DNA from: Pseudomonadota bacterium
Lineage (GTDB): Bacteria > Bdellovibrionota_C > UBA2361 > OMII01
Assembly: GCA_026390555.1 (NCBI GenBank)
Contig: JAPLFS010000029.1
Span: 1 to 40,288 of the forward strand
Direction: 5' to 3'
Length of the DNA: 40,288 bases
Under the pieces are notes generated by a model that saw nothing but the letters and a program-made list of their open reading frames with translations, ran no database searches and had not been told where the DNA came from. Shown here in pieces: positions 34,001 through 40,288 of this stretch. The translations under genes and the position numbers were made by a program. Each line of letters opens with the position of its first letter. Position 1 is the stretch's first letter.

Positions 34001-35462
34001 ACTACTTTTTTCATATTATGTAAGCCTATCTACTGTCAAAACGATATCTGAAGATATGAAACGCTTTGGAATCCTAGAAACCGGTCATATTGGTATCTAT
34101 CAGCTGCGGCAACGATGCAATGATTTTCGAAAGCAGCTCCTTGATACTAGAGGCTCTGTTGATGAGACTCCAATAGGCATAGAGCTTTTATCTCAGATTG
34201 CTCGTATGAGGGAATCTCATTGGCATTCAAGGCAACTTGAGGAGATAGTGCAACGATTTAATCTTGCGCTGATACACGGTGATATAGCACCTCTTAAGGC
34301 AGGCATTGTGAGGGGGAGTATAGAGGTACGACGTCTAGATCAGAGGCAGGTTGCCGACTTCCAATTTACCCAGGAAAGTATAGCCCGTTTTGAGATGTTG
34401 CAAGGTGAGATTAAGAACGCCCTTGCTATTACGGGACTAGCTGGCATACAGGAAAAGTTGGGCTTGGCGATAGAGGGACTGTCGCGTGAGAGAGAGCGCT
34501 TTGAGAGGCCGCTCAGTGCGCAGGAGCGCTTAGGAGATCCACTCGGGCGACGTGCACAGGGGCGGCAACGACAGGCCGCAGCGCTTGCTACTCTGAGCAG
34601 TGAATTATCACATGAGATAGTGGATTCCGGGGTTGGCGCAATCCTCGAGCGATTATTGACCTGGCAGCGACAGGATCACCCCATTACAACACCTCTAAGT
34701 CGCACGATCCTATTTTGCGAGATCCTAAAAGACCAAGTCGTTCGAGATGAGTGTTCAGAGCTCGCGGCGATGAGTATGAGTAAGCACGCCGTTGAGTTGC
34801 TTATGAATATCCTCTCCAATCGAGTCAAAGACGAATTGTTATCGACCACTCCACTTAGTAAAGGAGCCCGTAGTAGGGCGCATGAGATATTGGGTGTGCG
34901 TAGTTTTGCTGAGGAGTTAATGCGCTTGAACCGGCTGGTTGATACCGAAAGGGACCACTTTGTGCTTATTCCCAATCGGAGTATATTTGCAGAGCTATCC
35001 GGACAGATCGCGGACGCTTGTTGGGCTCGGCAATCTAATATCTTGCATCGATTCCCCCGCATCTCTGCCGTAACTATAGTGCGCAATGAGGGTGGAAAAG
35101 AGTCGCGAGTTGCGGGAGCCGCGCTGCTGATCGACCACAAGAACGAAGATGGCGATGGGGTAGTTATTATTAGAGGTCTCAACCCTCTGCAGAGCTACAT
35201 TACTAGACTTGATGCTGGAGACTTCGTAGAGCAGTTCGTTGAGTGGCTTGCACCAATAGCCCGCAACCTCGGTGCTCGATTTATCGCGATCCCTGGTGCT
35301 GAGCAGCAGAGCGCCCAGTCAAATAGGCCCGACATCAACGCATACATCGATAAAATGTATGCGAGAGCGAAGACGCTGCAACTTGCCCCGGCACCAGAGA
35401 ATACCTTTAACTCGTATGATATCAGCTCTACGTGTATAGTGCTTAGAGATCTGATTATTTAG
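31017..35462 (+). CDS. Very large protein of unknown function (1,481 residues)
   Basis: A continuous 4.4-kb frame with normal codon use and no frameshift. There is no signal peptide or transmembrane helix, so it is probably cytoplasmic. The sequence is mostly alpha-helical. Early charged helices (about 35-230) could be coiled coil, and a long all-helical middle resembles a helical-repeat scaffold. Residues about 1130-1215 are charged ([20 protein letters not shown]). The last 150 residues switch to alpha/beta: [34 protein letters not shown] and [11 protein letters not shown], which looks like a separate small domain, perhaps acetyltransferase-like. ATG at 31017 is preferred; a GTG at 31005 is in frame. 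It overlaps metK's end by 8 bases. No family was recognised. Confidence 0.8.
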   Translation: MPEIAPIPTTAPKHAQVAGAAELPHIQALKPVSKEVIAIIAVLRDQILQQEAGLRAFRSEFRELLKPLAVVSSCDVVCPTSTQELLSAIRATKRTIEDSSAQASFGLQVMQDSLVTIKEYLDRYRANPPELTEQTKAIFLQERELRSTVTLLDHSYTQLNILRAQYEPMLLKEKGFSSREELMEEVWGAEMQLLAISSRWFSAIRFREELKEAADHFATLSSIKEQSQSFNWQQSYFTDPYSYHISEKRYDLITSLSEWLSSIDAECRAARIFYGSKAADGILLASGILEGVATEARALLRAKLASEILDPKVVLDLEKRAEPLIISMLRKGDASALSTSLEAPCEGTPVQFYYALQQVIDLYSYEKVQEMLSLCLMNAQFAGDYFDLSYAELFGSQRPLIEQCHISTWRAVQQTLIEVGALSALEVGRFDKLLEQEVLSALMRTSPRTAEAAMFAKKALAFSSEKALVMNLLSAFSNASYYLVNHGSGFFASPLGAYIADLSPETIKGLDSCNVPGLKDALEIICEHRQIFWRPLSQSHGSNGSYEANPVQAELFKSLDKMALWLLEGGQEQQIFAIGSIQALFQSRELLSKADLTTYRAIEQCLQGDFSAEVKTRVCQFIYEHLRRVNSEVGLAQILLMHTVRQSAVECDMAAQGLPYFARDRNDFGDVLFYALKHNHDAPGVKQALSQLTGISEPELLSAWSMLRYTVELYNGVDLAPSNTDGKFINGYLRACTIEGGRELLEKFKGYGYIFRPQDVELFASIKDNAEVYEQQIKTIREWAPHFSYQPYLRDSAYPQNPSPYDVLYGQSFGWTTQNLRNLQCLYKQHNKTLPRAASNSFLNNLGGLREQASSDSELAVGRENLLRLLPSIGHTSRDTTVLNALADLMNICDPTAQYNEAAQILFECAARVGVDGSMVASRACFKPECIRSIDDLKQIAAQIERLYMDGFGDNNMWKITRALLSTSCCESLQTGQALSMIRNFFREFGPYETPLLFSYYVSLSTVKTISEDMKRFGILETGHIGIYQLRQRCNDFRKQLLDTRGSVDETPIGIELLSQIARMRESHWHSRQLEEIVQRFNLALIHGDIAPLKAGIVRGSIEVRRLDQRQVADFQFTQESIARFEMLQGEIKNALAITGLAGIQEKLGLAIEGLSRERERFERPLSAQERLGDPLGRRAQGRQRQAAALATLSSELSHEIVDSGVGAILERLLTWQRQDHPITTPLSRTILFCEILKDQVVRDECSELAAMSMSKHAVELLMNILSNRVKDELLSTTPLSKGARSRAHEILGVRSFAEELMRLNRLVDTERDHFVLIPNRSIFAELSGQIADACWARQSNILHRFPRISAVTIVRNEGGKESRVAGAALLIDHKNEDGDGVVIIRGLNPLQSYITRLDAGDFVEQFVEWLAPIARNLGARFIAIPGAEQQSAQSNRPDINAYIDKMYARAKTLQLAPAPENTFNSYDISSTCIVLRDLII

Positions 35463-36633
35463 AGAGGGCAGCTTTTAGGGTCGCAACCTTATCTGTTCGT
35501 TCCCATGAGAAGCTTCCATCATTACCAGGATCGCGTCCGAAGTGCCCGTATGCGGCGGTTGAACGGTAGATCGGCTTTAGCAGGTCGAGGCATTTGATAA
35601 TACCACGGGGGGTAAGATCGAAGATCTCTCGCACTGCTGTTGAGATTGCATCCTCTGACACAACGCCTGTGCCAAATGTATTAACATAGACCGAGACCGG
35701 TTTTGCTACCCCGATAGCGTAGGCGACCTGCACCTCACACCGCTGAGCAAGGCCAGCAGCGACCACGTTTTTGGCAATATAGCGGGCGGCGTATGCAGCC
35801 GAGCGATCAACCTTAGATGGGTCTTTGCCGGAGAAAGCTCCTCCACCGTGACGACTGTAGCCGCCATACGTATCAACGATGATCTTTCTTCCGGTCAGGC
35901 CACAATCTCCAACGGGGCCGCCGATAACGAAGCGGCCGGTTGGGTTAATAAGGTACTTAGTCTTATTGGTTAGATATTTAGCAGGAATTACCTTCTTAAC
36001 GATCCTCTCGATAACGTACTCTTCGAGATCCTTCAGCGAGGTTTCCTCTGTGTGTTGGGTTGAAATAACCACGGTATGAACCGATTCAGGTCGACCATCC
36101 CTGTACTGAACGGTAACCTGACTCTTGGCGTCGGGCTTTAAAAATGAACCCCGCTCGGTGCGACGATCGCGCGATAGCGCCTTCATCAGCTGATGGGAAA
36201 GGGAGATCGGAAGGGGCATAAGCTCCTGTGTCTCGTCGCAGGCAAACCCGAACATAAGGCCCTGATCCCCAGCCCCCTGCTCTTTATGAAGTCCCTCATG
36301 CTCATTAACACCCATGCTGATGTCCGGTGACTGTTGGCTAATGAAGGTCATTACAGAGCAGCCCTGGTCATCAAATCCGAGTTTGGAATCGTCGTATCCG
36401 ATATCTTTTACAACTGCACGAACTAATTTCTCGTAATTTACAACATGCTTTGAGGTAATCTCCCCGGCCAGGATAACCACATTGTCTTTGATCAGGGTCT
36501 CACAGGCTACGCGGGCCGTTGGATCGTGCTTTAGAAATTCATCAAGAACCGCATCGCTTAACTGATCCGCAACTTTGTCAGGATGGCCCTCCCCAACTGA
36601 TTCCGAGGTAAAAAGGAAGTTACTTAATGTCAT
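35455..36633 (-). CDS. metK: S-adenosylmethionine synthase
   Basis: MetK makes S-adenosylmethionine from methionine and ATP. All signatures are present in the 392-residue protein: [32 protein letters not shown] (the ATP loop), [20 protein letters not shown] and [16 protein letters not shown] (the phosphate loop). ATG at 36633 is chosen because GAGGAG lies 7 bases upstream and homologues start here; the frame extends five codons further. It is the last gene of the rpoN group, 108 bases after rapZ. No SAM riboswitch was seen in that gap. A perfect TTAGAGG-TGG-CCTCTAA palindrome (36729-36745) covers the rapZ stop. Confidence 0.96.
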   Translation of the reverse strand: MTLSNFLFTSESVGEGHPDKVADQLSDAVLDEFLKHDPTARVACETLIKDNVVILAGEITSKHVVNYEKLVRAVVKDIGYDDSKLGFDDQGCSVMTFISQQSPDISMGVNEHEGLHKEQGAGDQGLMFGFACDETQELMPLPISLSHQLMKALSRDRRTERGSFLKPDAKSQVTVQYRDGRPESVHTVVISTQHTEETSLKDLEEYVIERIVKKVIPAKYLTNKTKYLINPTGRFVIGGPVGDCGLTGRKIIVDTYGGYSRHGGGAFSGKDPSKVDRSAAYAARYIAKNVVAAGLAQRCEVQVAYAIGVAKPVSVYVNTFGTGVVSEDAISTAVREIFDLTPRGIIKCLDLLKPIYRSTAAYGHFGRDPGNDGSFSWERTDKVATLKAALSK

Positions 36634-36741
36634 GGATTGTCTCCTCATACGCTATCTGCAGATTAATTTCGTATCAGAATATGATCAAGAGCGGATCTTT
36701 AACAAGGTGAATTCGAGTTTTTAAGGAGTTAGAGGTGGCCT

Positions 36742-37650
36742 CTAATCAGGATCGTTTGTAAGATCCCTATGTTTAACGCTTGTAAGATAGTGGGTTGAGT
36801 CTATTTTCTTACTCAATGCTTCAGCGATCGCAACCGAACGATGCTTTCCACCGGTACATCCAACCCCAATATTTAGGTAAGCTTTGCCCTCAAACTGGTA
36901 TCTGGGAAGCAGAAATGCTAGCAGCTCTGCATATTTATTAACGAATTCTGTGGCGTCAGGTGATGAAAATACGTAGTCCCGCACCCCAGCATCCCGACCA
37001 TCTTGTTCGCGCAACACTTCGATAAAATATGGGTTTTTAAGGAAGCGCACATCAATTAGTAGGTCGCAATCTATAGGGGAGCCGTGCTTAAAGCCAAACG
37101 AAAGAAAATTTACGAGCATGCTGCGCCCCTGCGCTGTGCCAAGCGAGGCTAGAAAACTCCGTAGCTCACGTTTAAGGTCATGAATAGTCAAAGAGGAGGT
37201 ATCGAGAACCAGGTTGGCGGCCTCCTTGAGCGGTTGCAGACGAGCCCTCTCACGTTGGATCGTATCTTCAAGGGTCTTGTCTTTAATCGGATCAAAACCG
37301 GGGTGAGGACGACGAGTTTCGCTATAGCGGCGTACGATCGCTCTTGTCTCGGCGTCGAGAAAGATAATTTTTAGGTTCGCAGCTCTCGGGGTAGTTGAGA
37401 GCAGTAACGGCATTAGTTGAGCCCTGCTCTCCTGGGAGTCTATATCGAGTAGTAGCGCGGTATGAGAGAAGCGAGCCCCGGCAGTCTTTGAAAAGGCGAG
37501 AAAATTATTGAGCAGGGGCACCGGGAGGTTATCTACGATGTAGTATCCACTGTCGGCCAGTAGATCCATAGCCGATGACTTTCCAGCTCCCGATAGCCCC
37601 GTCACAATAATGAGTGAACTAATATGGTCAAACGATGCAAGGGCGCTCAA
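36742..37650 (-). CDS. rapZ: RNase adapter RapZ (YvcJ-type P-loop protein)
   Basis: RapZ binds small RNAs and targets GlmZ-type RNA to RNase E in enterobacteria; homologues elsewhere are nucleotide-binding regulators. The 302-residue protein has Walker A VTGLSGAGKSSA (16-27), the YYIVDNLPVPLL motif, RRPHPGF and the RapZ-specific GVGCTGGKHRSVAIAE near the C-terminus. The start is a TTG that overlaps the hpf stop, so translation is probably coupled to hpf. Enterobacteria have ptsN between hpf and rapZ; here it is absent. Confidence 0.93.
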   Translation of the reverse strand: MSALASFDHISSLIIVTGLSGAGKSSAMDLLADSGYYIVDNLPVPLLNNFLAFSKTAGARFSHTALLLDIDSQESRAQLMPLLLSTTPRAANLKIIFLDAETRAIVRRYSETRRPHPGFDPIKDKTLEDTIQRERARLQPLKEAANLVLDTSSLTIHDLKRELRSFLASLGTAQGRSMLVNFLSFGFKHGSPIDCDLLIDVRFLKNPYFIEVLREQDGRDAGVRDYVFSSPDATEFVNKYAELLAFLLPRYQFEGKAYLNIGVGCTGGKHRSVAIAEALSKKIDSTHYLTSVKHRDLTNDPD

Positions 37651-37961
37651 TGGTGTTTGGTAACCTTCTCTTTGTGTTTTCTAAGCTGCTGACTCAATGA
37701 GTCCGTGAGCTTGTCTATGGACGAGTATAGACTATCACTTTCCTCTTTGGCTATAAAGTCAGCGCCCGAAAGGTGCATGGATACCTCGGCTATCTGTCGC
37801 ATTTTTTCTACTTTGAGAACGATGTGGGCCTCGGTATCCTGATGAGCGAATTTACGTACGCAGTGCTGTACCTTATCGGTAGCGTATTGCTTGATTGCCT
37901 CAGTTGCCTCAACGTTAAGAAATGCGATGCTGACGTTGATTACCTTTGATGAGTCGCTCAT
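37647..37961 (-). CDS. hpf: Ribosome hibernation-promoting factor, short form
   Basis: HPF binds the 30S subunit in stationary phase and promotes 100S dimer formation. The 104-residue protein has the standard core: INVSIAFLNVEATEAIKQYA, then DKVQHCVRKF, AHIVLKVEKMRQIAEVSMHL and EESDSLYSSIDKLTDSLSQQ. ATG at 37961 is chosen because GGAGG lies 5 bases upstream and the fold begins just after it. The frame stays open to a TTG at 38096, which would add 45 residues not found in HPF. It lies between rpoN and rapZ, as in proteobacteria. Confidence 0.92.
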   Translation of the reverse strand: MSDSSKVINVSIAFLNVEATEAIKQYATDKVQHCVRKFAHQDTEAHIVLKVEKMRQIAEVSMHLSGADFIAKEESDSLYSSIDKLTDSLSQQLRKHKEKVTKHH

Positions 37962-38316
37962 TAATTCCTCCGTTTTTAAGCTATACGTTTCTTCTGAACT
38001 TAATATCGAGACCGGTGCTCCTTCTCTGTTAAACATTGAGGAGAGGTCATCTATCAATAGGTAGATGGCATCCTCTATATCTTCCAAAGTAAACAACGCG
38101 GCTCAATAAAGTAAAGAAAAATCGGAGTAAAACACCGAACCGTAGCAGGTCCTTTGCTTCAACCCTGCTACCCGTTATTTTACAACCATTTGTATGATTC
38201 TCGGCCTGTTTTAATATAGACATGACCATTTGGCGCTCTTGCAGGAGATAATAAAGCGTAGAGGTAGGGGAAGTGGCCTAAAGCACTTACGCATATCTAC
38301 TACAGCGTATAACCAC
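37962..38316. other. Gap between rpoN and hpf (355 bp)
   Basis: No gene is confidently present. The hpf frame is open back to 38096 and encodes an acidic segment (TLEDIEDAIYLLIDDLSSMF) without a ribosome site. This could be a small upstream ORF or part of a longer leader. A strong hairpin lies at 38142-38171. The size of the gap suggests hpf, rapZ and metK may have their own promoter. Confidence 0.4.
38142..38171 (-). terminator. Strong hairpin between rpoN and hpf
   Basis: GTAGCAGG and CCTGCTAC form a perfect 8-bp stem around a 14-base loop. On the minus strand the sequence after it is GTTCGGTGTTTTACTCC, with only a short T run. It could be a weak terminator, an attenuator, or an RNA processing site that sets different levels of rpoN and hpf mRNA. 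Confidence 0.45.
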
Positions 38317-39792
38317 CTAAAAACACTGCTTGCGCTGCGAAGACGATGGAATGCCCAGAGTTTCTCGATACTTAGCAACTGTCCTGCGGGCAATCTGAAT
38401 CTTCTCATTCTTCAGGCTCTCGACGATATATTGGTCACTAATAGGGTTTTGCGAAGATTCCGCCGCTATCAGCGTCTTGATGCGCTCCTTTACCGAGGAA
38501 GAGGAGATATCGCTGCCGTTGGCGGTCTTGATCCCTGATGTAAAGAAGAACTTTAATTCAAAAACTCCCTGTGGAGTATGAACGTATTTTTCAGTCGTTA
38601 CACGACTTACGGTCGACTCATGCATTCCGATATCCTCGGCCACATCTTTAAGTACAATGGGATGCATGCGATTGATGCCGTGTTCTAGAAAGTCGCGTTG
38701 AAATTTCATAATGCTTTCTGTCACGCGGTAGATCGTCTGTTGTCTTTGCTGAATGCTTTTGATCAACCACGAGGCTGCACGGAGTCGCTCTGTTAGATAA
38801 GCCTTGTTTGGTGCGTTAGAAGGATCTCCACCCTTAAGCATTCCGGCGTAATATGGACTAACCCGCAATCGAGGCAGCCCCTCTTCATTCATAATAACTA
38901 CCCAGTCATTTCCGACCTTCTGAACGTAGGCGTCGGGAACGACATAGCGGGTGGTGTCATCAAAGAATCTTCCGCCAGGGCGTGGCTCTAAAGAGCGAAT
39001 AGTGTTGATCGCACGTGCTATATCCTCAAGTGAGACCTCCTCGGCTTTTGCAATAGCATCGAACTTTCTCTTCTCAAGTTTATCGATGTGATTATTGATA
39101 ATCCGCGATTCCAATCCATTAGCAAGACCGATCGCCTCTAGCTGTGTTAGAAGCGACTCTTTGAGGCCTGAGGTACAGGCTCCAACCGGATCGAAGAAGC
39201 GCATGATGTCAGAGACCGCAGCGACATCTTCAACCATACAGTTGCATGCGCTAGCGATATCCTCGCGAGGGCAATCAAGAAACCCCTCTTTGTTCAGGTT
39301 ACCGGAAATATGCTGGGCGATCATGCAATCTTGCTCTGAGAAGTCATAAAGCCGGACCTGTTCTAGCAGGTGTTGCTCAAGGCTCTTGTTGATGACCGCA
39401 GCTATCTCTGGTGGTTGTCGATCGTCGTAGCTACTTATTCCCTTGGCAGCGGCGGAGCCCTGGTAGTCGGTGAATGTATCGATGTAATCATCCCAGTCAG
39501 CTTTAGGTTCAGATGGAGTTGCATCGCTTAAGCGCTCATCTCCCTCTGATGTAGCGGGGCTAAGGGGCGAGAGGACAAGGGGCTCCCTAGGATCTGGTTC
39601 AGAAGAGGGAGTCCCGCGCAGATCGTAATCTTCTCTGGCTTCCTCAAGGATAGGATTTTCAAGCATCTCACGCTCAATAGCCTCCTTGTATTCAAGTCGG
39701 CCTAGTTGGAGAAGCTTGATAGCCTGTTGGAGCTGTGGGGTCATCAATAACGACTGCCCCATCTTTTGAACTAATTTTGTCTCGAATCCCAT
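38317..39792 (-). CDS. rpoN: RNA polymerase sigma-54 factor RpoN
   Basis: Sigma-54 directs polymerase to -24/-12 promoters and needs an AAA+ activator. The 491-residue protein has region I (QSLLMTPQLQQAIKLLQL), an acidic region II (about 55-115), the core-binding domain, the helix-turn-helix (LKDVAEDIGMHESTVSRVTT) and the RpoN box ARRTVAKYRE near the C-terminus. ATG at 39792 matches the family start MGFETKLVQK; the frame extends 14 codons further without a ribosome site. It heads the group rpoN, hpf, rapZ and metK. A likely target promoter precedes flgE in this window. Confidence 0.95.
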   Translation of the reverse strand: MGFETKLVQKMGQSLLMTPQLQQAIKLLQLGRLEYKEAIEREMLENPILEEAREDYDLRGTPSSEPDPREPLVLSPLSPATSEGDERLSDATPSEPKADWDDYIDTFTDYQGSAAAKGISSYDDRQPPEIAAVINKSLEQHLLEQVRLYDFSEQDCMIAQHISGNLNKEGFLDCPREDIASACNCMVEDVAAVSDIMRFFDPVGACTSGLKESLLTQLEAIGLANGLESRIINNHIDKLEKRKFDAIAKAEEVSLEDIARAINTIRSLEPRPGGRFFDDTTRYVVPDAYVQKVGNDWVVIMNEEGLPRLRVSPYYAGMLKGGDPSNAPNKAYLTERLRAASWLIKSIQQRQQTIYRVTESIMKFQRDFLEHGINRMHPIVLKDVAEDIGMHESTVSRVTTEKYVHTPQGVFELKFFFTSGIKTANGSDISSSSVKERIKTLIAAESSQNPISDQYIVESLKNEKIQIARRTVAKYRETLGIPSSSQRKQCF

Positions 39793-40200
39793 AGAACAGC
39801 TTTCGTTACCTAGTGGGATGGCAGTGTAGTGCAACCCGTTCCCTTATAGATGACAAAAGTGGCTCGGCAGGGCCGATCTATCTCGTAGTTTTAGTAAATT
39901 TTATGCAAGTTTCGTGCAAAGCTCTGATTCAGGTAGTTGGAATGGGATGAAAAACTAAGGAGAAGGGGGGCTATAAAACCAAGCACCGGCATAGAAATTA
40001 CTGTAATATTAGCTAGTTACGCAGATAGCGGCTCTGCCACTTAACCTGCTACCCTTAACCGTTCATCTTGGCTTAGCACTGGTATAACCTTTGAGGTACG
40101 TTTACTCACAAATGCCAACAGATATACAAATCCGGCGATAATCCAAATGATAGGTACCCGTTATTTTGAACACCTAGTCTAAATATAGTAGGGTCAAAAT
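39793..40200. other. Upstream region of rpoN up to the transposase-like ORF (408 bp)
   Basis: No intact gene is seen here. The rpoN promoter probably lies in the first 150 bases, but I cannot place it. The right half carries a broken minus-strand frame (40041-40157) and a 7-bp inverted pair, ATTTTGA (40163-40169) and TCAAAAT (40194-40200), directly before the transposase-like ATG. The pair may mark the insertion sequence end or an operator. Confidence 0.4.
40041..40157 (-). pseudogene. C-terminal remnant of a small membrane protein
   Basis: Reading leftwards from 40157, a frame of 38 residues begins VPIIWIIAGFVYLLAFVSKR and ends DERLRVAG before TAA. It has one transmembrane helix and a basic cytoplasmic-type flank, which looks like real protein. 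It has no start codon, because an in-frame stop lies two codons upstream, at the probable boundary of the inserted element. This suggests truncation by insertion. The frame is too short to name. Confidence 0.35.
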
Positions 40201-40288
40201 ATGGGCAGAAACAGTCGGAAACGAGAGATCGGAGCAGAGGTAGTTGCCAAGGTTCAGAGCGGACGAACTGCCCGCGAGGTGGCGGAAG
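40201..40288 (+). CDS. Start of a transposase-like helix-turn-helix protein (partial)
   Basis: The frame runs off the window edge after 29 complete codons. The sequence MGRNSRKREIGAEVVAKVQS, then GRTAREVAE, resembles the N-terminal homeodomain-like helix-turn-helix of IS3-type OrfA or IS630/IS481-type transposases (pattern xEVVxxVxxGxxAREVAE). No ribosome site is clear. The family cannot be decided from 29 residues. Confidence 0.5.
   Translation, partial: MGRNSRKREIGAEVVAKVQSGRTAREVAE

Noticed and set aside
34676-35182. 168-residue minus-strand ORF inside the giant gene
   Set aside because: It is a Ser/Arg/Ile-rich shadow of the plus-strand coding sequence, with no ribosome site or recognisable motif.
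36634-36741. SAM riboswitch before metK
   Set aside because: The 108-base gap has no SAM-I/SAM-II-like arrangement of stems. The only clear structure is the palindrome at the rapZ stop.
37962-38096. 45-residue N-terminal extension of HPF
   Set aside because: The frame is open, but it starts at TTG with no ribosome site. A GGAGG-preceded ATG at 37961 coincides with the start of the HPF fold.

Overview
The window looks like a chromosomal segment of a flagellated Gram-negative bacterium of Proteobacteria or 'Deltaproteobacteria'-like type. The evidence is rpoN, hpf and rapZ in the usual proteobacterial order, flagellar hook and export-ATPase genes, nuoA, trmB, metK, several proteins with Sec signal peptides or lipoprotein features, and a bacterial Thg1-like protein of the kind known from myxobacteria. 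No marker here fixes the species. No prophage, CRISPR array or rRNA operon was seen. Mobile DNA is limited to small repeat elements, one AT-rich insert and the edge of a probable insertion sequence.

Layout, left to right. Positions 1-1271: the tail of a probable HipB-like antitoxin followed by a HipA-family kinase toxin. Positions 1300-2070: a repeat-bearing spacer with a small hydrophobic ORF. Positions 2074-6569: arfB, then a minus-strand group containing a membrane Ser/Thr kinase, two small exported proteins of unknown function and an RluA-type pseudouridine synthase. Positions 6925-9510: tRNA-Arg(UCU), an orphan nuoA, a membrane EEP-like protein whose catalytic residues are lost, and a Thg1-like 3'-5' polymerase. 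Positions 9702-13086: a membrane-anchored tandem AAA+ ATPase, a small secreted protein and an RmlD-like reductase. Positions 13087-18172: a structured leader with a very good sigma-54 promoter match, flgE, a cheY stump cut off by an AT-rich acyltransferase gene, then fliI and fliH on the other strand. Positions 18276-22699: an ABC-2 exporter pair, trmB and a methyltransferase-like gene. Positions 22773-30095: terC, then a glycogen/alpha-glucan block (glk, a glycogen-synthase-like glycosyltransferase, a GH57 amylase and a GH63-like glucosidase). Positions 30310-35462: a glycine-zipper protein and a 1,481-residue protein of unknown function. Positions 35455-39792: rpoN, hpf, rapZ and metK, all on the minus strand. 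The right edge carries the start of a transposase-like ORF next to a truncated small membrane protein.

The most unusual feature is a family of short non-coding mobile elements. Two full copies (7409-7622 and 21617-21864) are nearly identical, have terminal inverted repeats of the form GTAACTGGTCA/TGACTAGTTAC, and one has a perfect 9-bp target duplication. A third, diverged and inverted copy (13339-13512) keeps the same stems through compensatory base changes. All three lie directly in front of a gene start. One appears to supply the start codon of the gene behind it, one has split a start codon from its ribosome binding site, and one lies in the leader between the sigma-54 promoter and flgE.

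Functional links: rpoN is encoded in the same window as its likely target promoter for flgE. Glucose released from alpha-glucans by the GH57/GH63 enzymes could feed glucokinase. The Thg1-like protein, arfB, the pseudouridine synthase and trmB make the window rich in RNA-maintenance functions, although these genes are not in one operon.
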